NCBI GenBank assembly: GCA_963965975.1
Contig: OZ014423.1
Coordinates: 3,307,801 to 3,371,800 of the forward strand
Direction of reading: 5' to 3'
DNA: 64,000 bases
From: Xestospongia bergquistia
Taxonomy: Eukaryota; Porifera; Demospongiae; Haplosclerida; Petrosiidae
The notes beneath the pieces are model-generated. The model saw only the letters and a program-made list of their open reading frames with translations, had not been told where the DNA came from and did not search any database. Below, piece after piece: positions 61,878 to 64,000 of the stretch. Positions within the stretch are counted from its first letter, which is position 1. Each line of letters begins with the position of its first letter. The position numbers and the translations under genes are program-made.

Positions 61878-62332
61878 CTATGTCTTATCCCTAGAGAAAT
61901 GTGCTAAATAGTACTTGTTTTCGTGTCGGCATTTTGAAACGAGTTCGGATCTTTTATTCAGGGTGGTGGTTTTGTCGGCGTTGATGATAGAGAGCTTTTC
62001 CGTTAGGCAAAGGTCACACCGCTTTGTTGTGTTGGAGTAGGCTTGTGCCCTTCGGTTTATTGACCAGGTGATTTTGAATTCCTCACCTTCTTTCTTCAAT
62101 TGCCAAACATACTTCGATAGTTCCGTGCTATTTCCGTATTTCTCGTCCCTGATTGATTGCATGTGGTTGGAATATCTCTGCTTGAAGGCGTTTTCGGTTA
62201 GGCCTATGTACACCTTTTTCTCATTTCTTCTCATGTTCTCGACTTCTGCATTGTAGATGATGTTATTGGACTGGCATTCGCCGTTTAGTGGGCATAGGTC
62301 TTTTTTTCGGCAGTTGCAGGGTTTCTGGTGCG
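61878..62332 (-). pseudogene. Penelope GIY-YIG endonuclease domain (out of frame with RT)
   Basis: The frame runs from about 62332 (PCNCRKKDLCPLNGEC, the Cys-rich linker) through NIIYNAEV, KVYIGLTENAFKQRYSNH and LCLTEKLSII to a stop at 61878. The conserved Arg after the GIY-type strand and the Glu of LTEKL are present. It should follow the reverse transcriptase in one protein but lies in the -1 frame, so a single indel near 62330-62350 separates them. The domain nicks DNA during target-primed insertion in this family. Apart from the frame break it looks intact. Confidence 0.85.
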
Positions 62333-64000
62333 CGTGTTGGTGTCCTTTGAGACCTCATTATTGTGTGCCTTGATGATGTTGGCTAGGTTTGGCATGCAGC
62401 TGTAGCTGACCTTAACAGTGTTTTTGTTGAATATTTTGTGTAGCCTTGAGTCTTCCGGGAAATGCTTGGCGATCAGCTTTAGGAATTTTTGACCTACGTT
62501 TGTTGATACGTTTTTGCTGAATGGTGGGTTGAACCATATGATGTTGCGCTGTCGGTTACGTTTGCTCTTTTTTGGTTGCTCGTCGCTGTAATGTAGATTT
62601 TCCGAGTAGCTGCAGGATTTGAGTGCGTCTGCATAGAGGGGGGCAGCTTGGTTGAAGATTTCCTTGTCATGCGAGATGTCGGAGATGCGTCTGCTGATCG
62701 AATCTGGCAGGTTCTTGATGATGTTAGGTGGGTGGTTGGACTGTTTGTGTATGTAGACTGGTTTGTCGTTCGGCTTTCTATAAGGGTAGTACTTACCATT
62801 GTTCAAGTTTAGGGTGATGTCAAGGAAATTTACAACTTTCAGGTTGGCTTGGATGGTGATTCTGAGGCCAGTCTCTTTGAAGATCTTAGTTATATCCTTT
62901 TTGATTTTGTCTGCTTTACTGCCTGAGATGTTTTTGAAAGCTGCTAGCCCATTGTCTCTGTACAGGCCTATCTTGCTTTTATCGTACTTGTTTGCGAGGG
63001 TGTTGAGTACGTAGATACCAACCAGCTCACAAACTTCCGCTCCGTCGTAACTTCCCATCGTCACGTCGAACAGGCTGTTTCCCTCTCGTTTTATCCATGG
63101 TTTGTCTTTGTCGAAGAGTAGGGATTTCCTAGAGTGGAAGATGATTTCGGTGTCTTGCTGTGAGATTGTGGTGTGCTGTTTTGCGAAATCGAGGGCTGCT
63201 TTCAACAGGTCTTCCGAGATTGAGGGGTAGAATTCGACAATGTCAAAGCAGGCGAAAGTGTGCTTGCTTTTATCGCCCAGGTCTCTGAACCACTCAATCA
63301 CAGAGGCTGAGTTTTTCCACTGGTTGACAGCTGTTTTTAATCTGACGTTGCTGATGATGTTGTCGAGGATTTTTTTGCTAAAGATGCCCATTTCAGTTTT
63401 TGCAGGGTTTATCAGTCGACATGGGAGGGTGCTTTCGAAATTTCCTTTGTGATCTTTGAGTGTTATGAAGGCTTCTTTTTTGGCCATGATCTCCATTCGG
63501 TCTTCTATCTTCAGATTTTCAGCAATGGTCTTGGCTTCAGTGTTGATATCGTCGTACAGGTGTTCGTTCGCGGGTTTGTAGTGCTTGGTGATGTTTTCTC
63601 TGAGCAGTTTGTCATATTGGTCTTTTTCCAGCAGGTAGAGATTCCTAGTTTTGTCGGCGGGGATGAGCATTTCCTTGGAGTTCTTTATCTTTTTTATATC
63701 ATTGCTAAGGGTGGCTTGGAACTGGTCGTGCACTTTTTTGAACTTGATGTTTCCGATTAATCTGAGCAGGTCTTCCTTGAACGGTTTTAGGTCGTCGATT
63801 TGTGGTGGACATTTCCTACTTTTGAACCCGAACGTTTCTTCCTTTGGTTGTGTTTCTTCAAGGTCATCACTATTTGTCAGGAAGAAGAATGCTTTCCATC
63901 TCATCCTCTTGATGTCGCTCTTGGCTTTTTCGATCAATCTTTTCTTGTACGTATTAGCAGATGGTATAGGGATGTTCTTTAGAGAGTAGTTGAAGTTGAC
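62285..64000 (-). CDS. Penelope reverse transcriptase, partial, catalytic D to N
   Basis: Open through the window edge (frame continues past 63937 to 64000: NYSLKNIPIPSANTYKKRL). Landmarks, counted from codon 1 at 63937: motif A FDIVEFYPSI at about residues 231-240, TMGSYDGAEVCELVGIYVL at about 293-311, motif C as YRDNG at 326-330, and a thumb-like region after 360. Related elements have YRDDG. The AAT codon at 62953-62951 is one G-to-A step from GAT, so this copy probably cannot polymerise. The frame ends at 62285, just after the nuclease linker region has been entered in the wrong frame. Confidence 0.9.
   Translation of the reverse strand, partial: VNFNYSLKNIPIPSANTYKKRLIEKAKSDIKRMRWKAFFFLTNSDDLEETQPKEETFGFKSRKCPPQIDDLKPFKEDLLRLIGNIKFKKVHDQFQATLSNDIKKIKNSKEMLIPADKTRNLYLLEKDQYDKLLRENITKHYKPANEHLYDDINTEAKTIAENLKIEDRMEIMAKKEAFITLKDHKGNFESTLPCRLINPAKTEMGIFSKKILDNIISNVRLKTAVNQWKNSASVIEWFRDLGDKSKHTFACFDIVEFYPSISEDLLKAALDFAKQHTTISQQDTEIIFHSRKSLLFDKDKPWIKREGNSLFDVTMGSYDGAEVCELVGIYVLNTLANKYDKSKIGLYRDNGLAAFKNISGSKADKIKKDITKIFKETGLRITIQANLKVVNFLDITLNLNNGKYYPYRKPNDKPVYIHKQSNHPPNIIKNLPDSISRRISDISHDKEIFNQAAPLYADALKSCSYSENLHYSDEQPKKSKRNRQRNIIWFNPPFSKNVSTNVGQKFLKLIAKHFPEDSRLHKIFNKNTVKVSYSCMPNLANIIKAHNNEVSKDTNTRTRNPATAEKKTYAH

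Larger units (their letters stand above)
61744..64000 (-). mobile_element. Penelope-like retroelement (5' part beyond the window)
   Basis: Minus-strand reverse transcriptase joined to a GIY-YIG nuclease, the defining domain order of Penelope-like elements, with a ribozyme-like motif in the 3' flank. The 3' boundary is where unique sequence meets the (TA)n tract at about 61743. Its GC content is clearly higher than its surroundings, which suggests a recent arrival. Confidence 0.9.

Noticed and set aside
62317..62345. Slippery heptamer A AAA AAG between the RT and GIY-YIG frames, suggesting programmed -1 frameshifting
   Set aside because: The conserved Cys-rich linker (PCNCRKK) is already in the -1 frame upstream of the slippery run, so the frame change must occur earlier. 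A simple indel explains it better.
62799..63989. Several plus-strand open frames over the Penelope element
   Set aside because: Shadows of the long minus-strand reverse transcriptase frame.

Overview
This window reads as AT-rich nuclear DNA from an early-branching animal. A demosponge is my best guess, with a cnidarian as the alternative. The reasons are short GT-AG introns (often 50-80 bp), metabotropic GABA-B-like receptor genes, a dense load of animal-type transposons (piggyBac, hAT, a DDE-type element of the DUF7869-like kind, a Penelope-like element), and long tandem arrays. There are no operons, bacterial-type genes in operon context, rRNAs or confident tRNAs. The taxon is inference; no species marker was recognised.

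Layout. 1-2.3 kb: a 143-bp tandem repeat preceded by an interspersed repeat whose inverted partner lies at 19.5-19.8 kb. 3.1-5.2 kb: two decayed piggyBac-type transposases. 6.1-7.9 kb, minus strand: a decayed BARD1-like BRCT segment and phase-consistent exons of an unrecognised gene. 8.47-12.02 kb: an apparently complete DNA transposon with 43-bp perfect terminal repeats and an intact 9-exon, 715-residue transposase gene. 12-13.8 kb: a local duplication and a C-terminal coding exon. 14.2-18.1 kb: an array of about 150-bp units, each a minus-strand acceptor, a ~59-nt exon-like core and GTAAGT. 18.4-37.4 kb: a second, larger exon-like array, interrupted by a decayed piggyBac element, foldback MITEs with 9-10 bp target duplications, a RecQ-helicase remnant and a pseudo-exon of a DUF2064-like glycosyltransferase. 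39.3-39.8 kb: a short hAT element with a perfect 8-bp target duplication.

The centre (43.7-49.8 kb) holds two divergent class C (GABA-B-like) receptor genes on the arms of a nearly perfect 2.2-kb-arm palindrome with a 643-bp loop. The left gene is complete through TM7 and a cytoplasmic coiled coil. The right gene leaves the palindrome inside the TM7 exon and continues into an unrelated acidic tail. From 49.4 to 55.4 kb the tail exons and downstream DNA are duplicated in tandem. 57.7-58.3 kb is a foldback element and 58.8-61.7 kb a 132-bp minisatellite. The right edge is a minus-strand Penelope-like retroelement (reverse transcriptase plus GIY-YIG nuclease) with a catalytic Asp-to-Asn change, a frameshift, and a candidate hammerhead ribozyme just 3' of its coding region.

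The receptor genes are the only clear host genes. Most other content is mobile DNA or arrays. The least explained parts are the two splice-signal-bearing arrays and the receptor palindrome.
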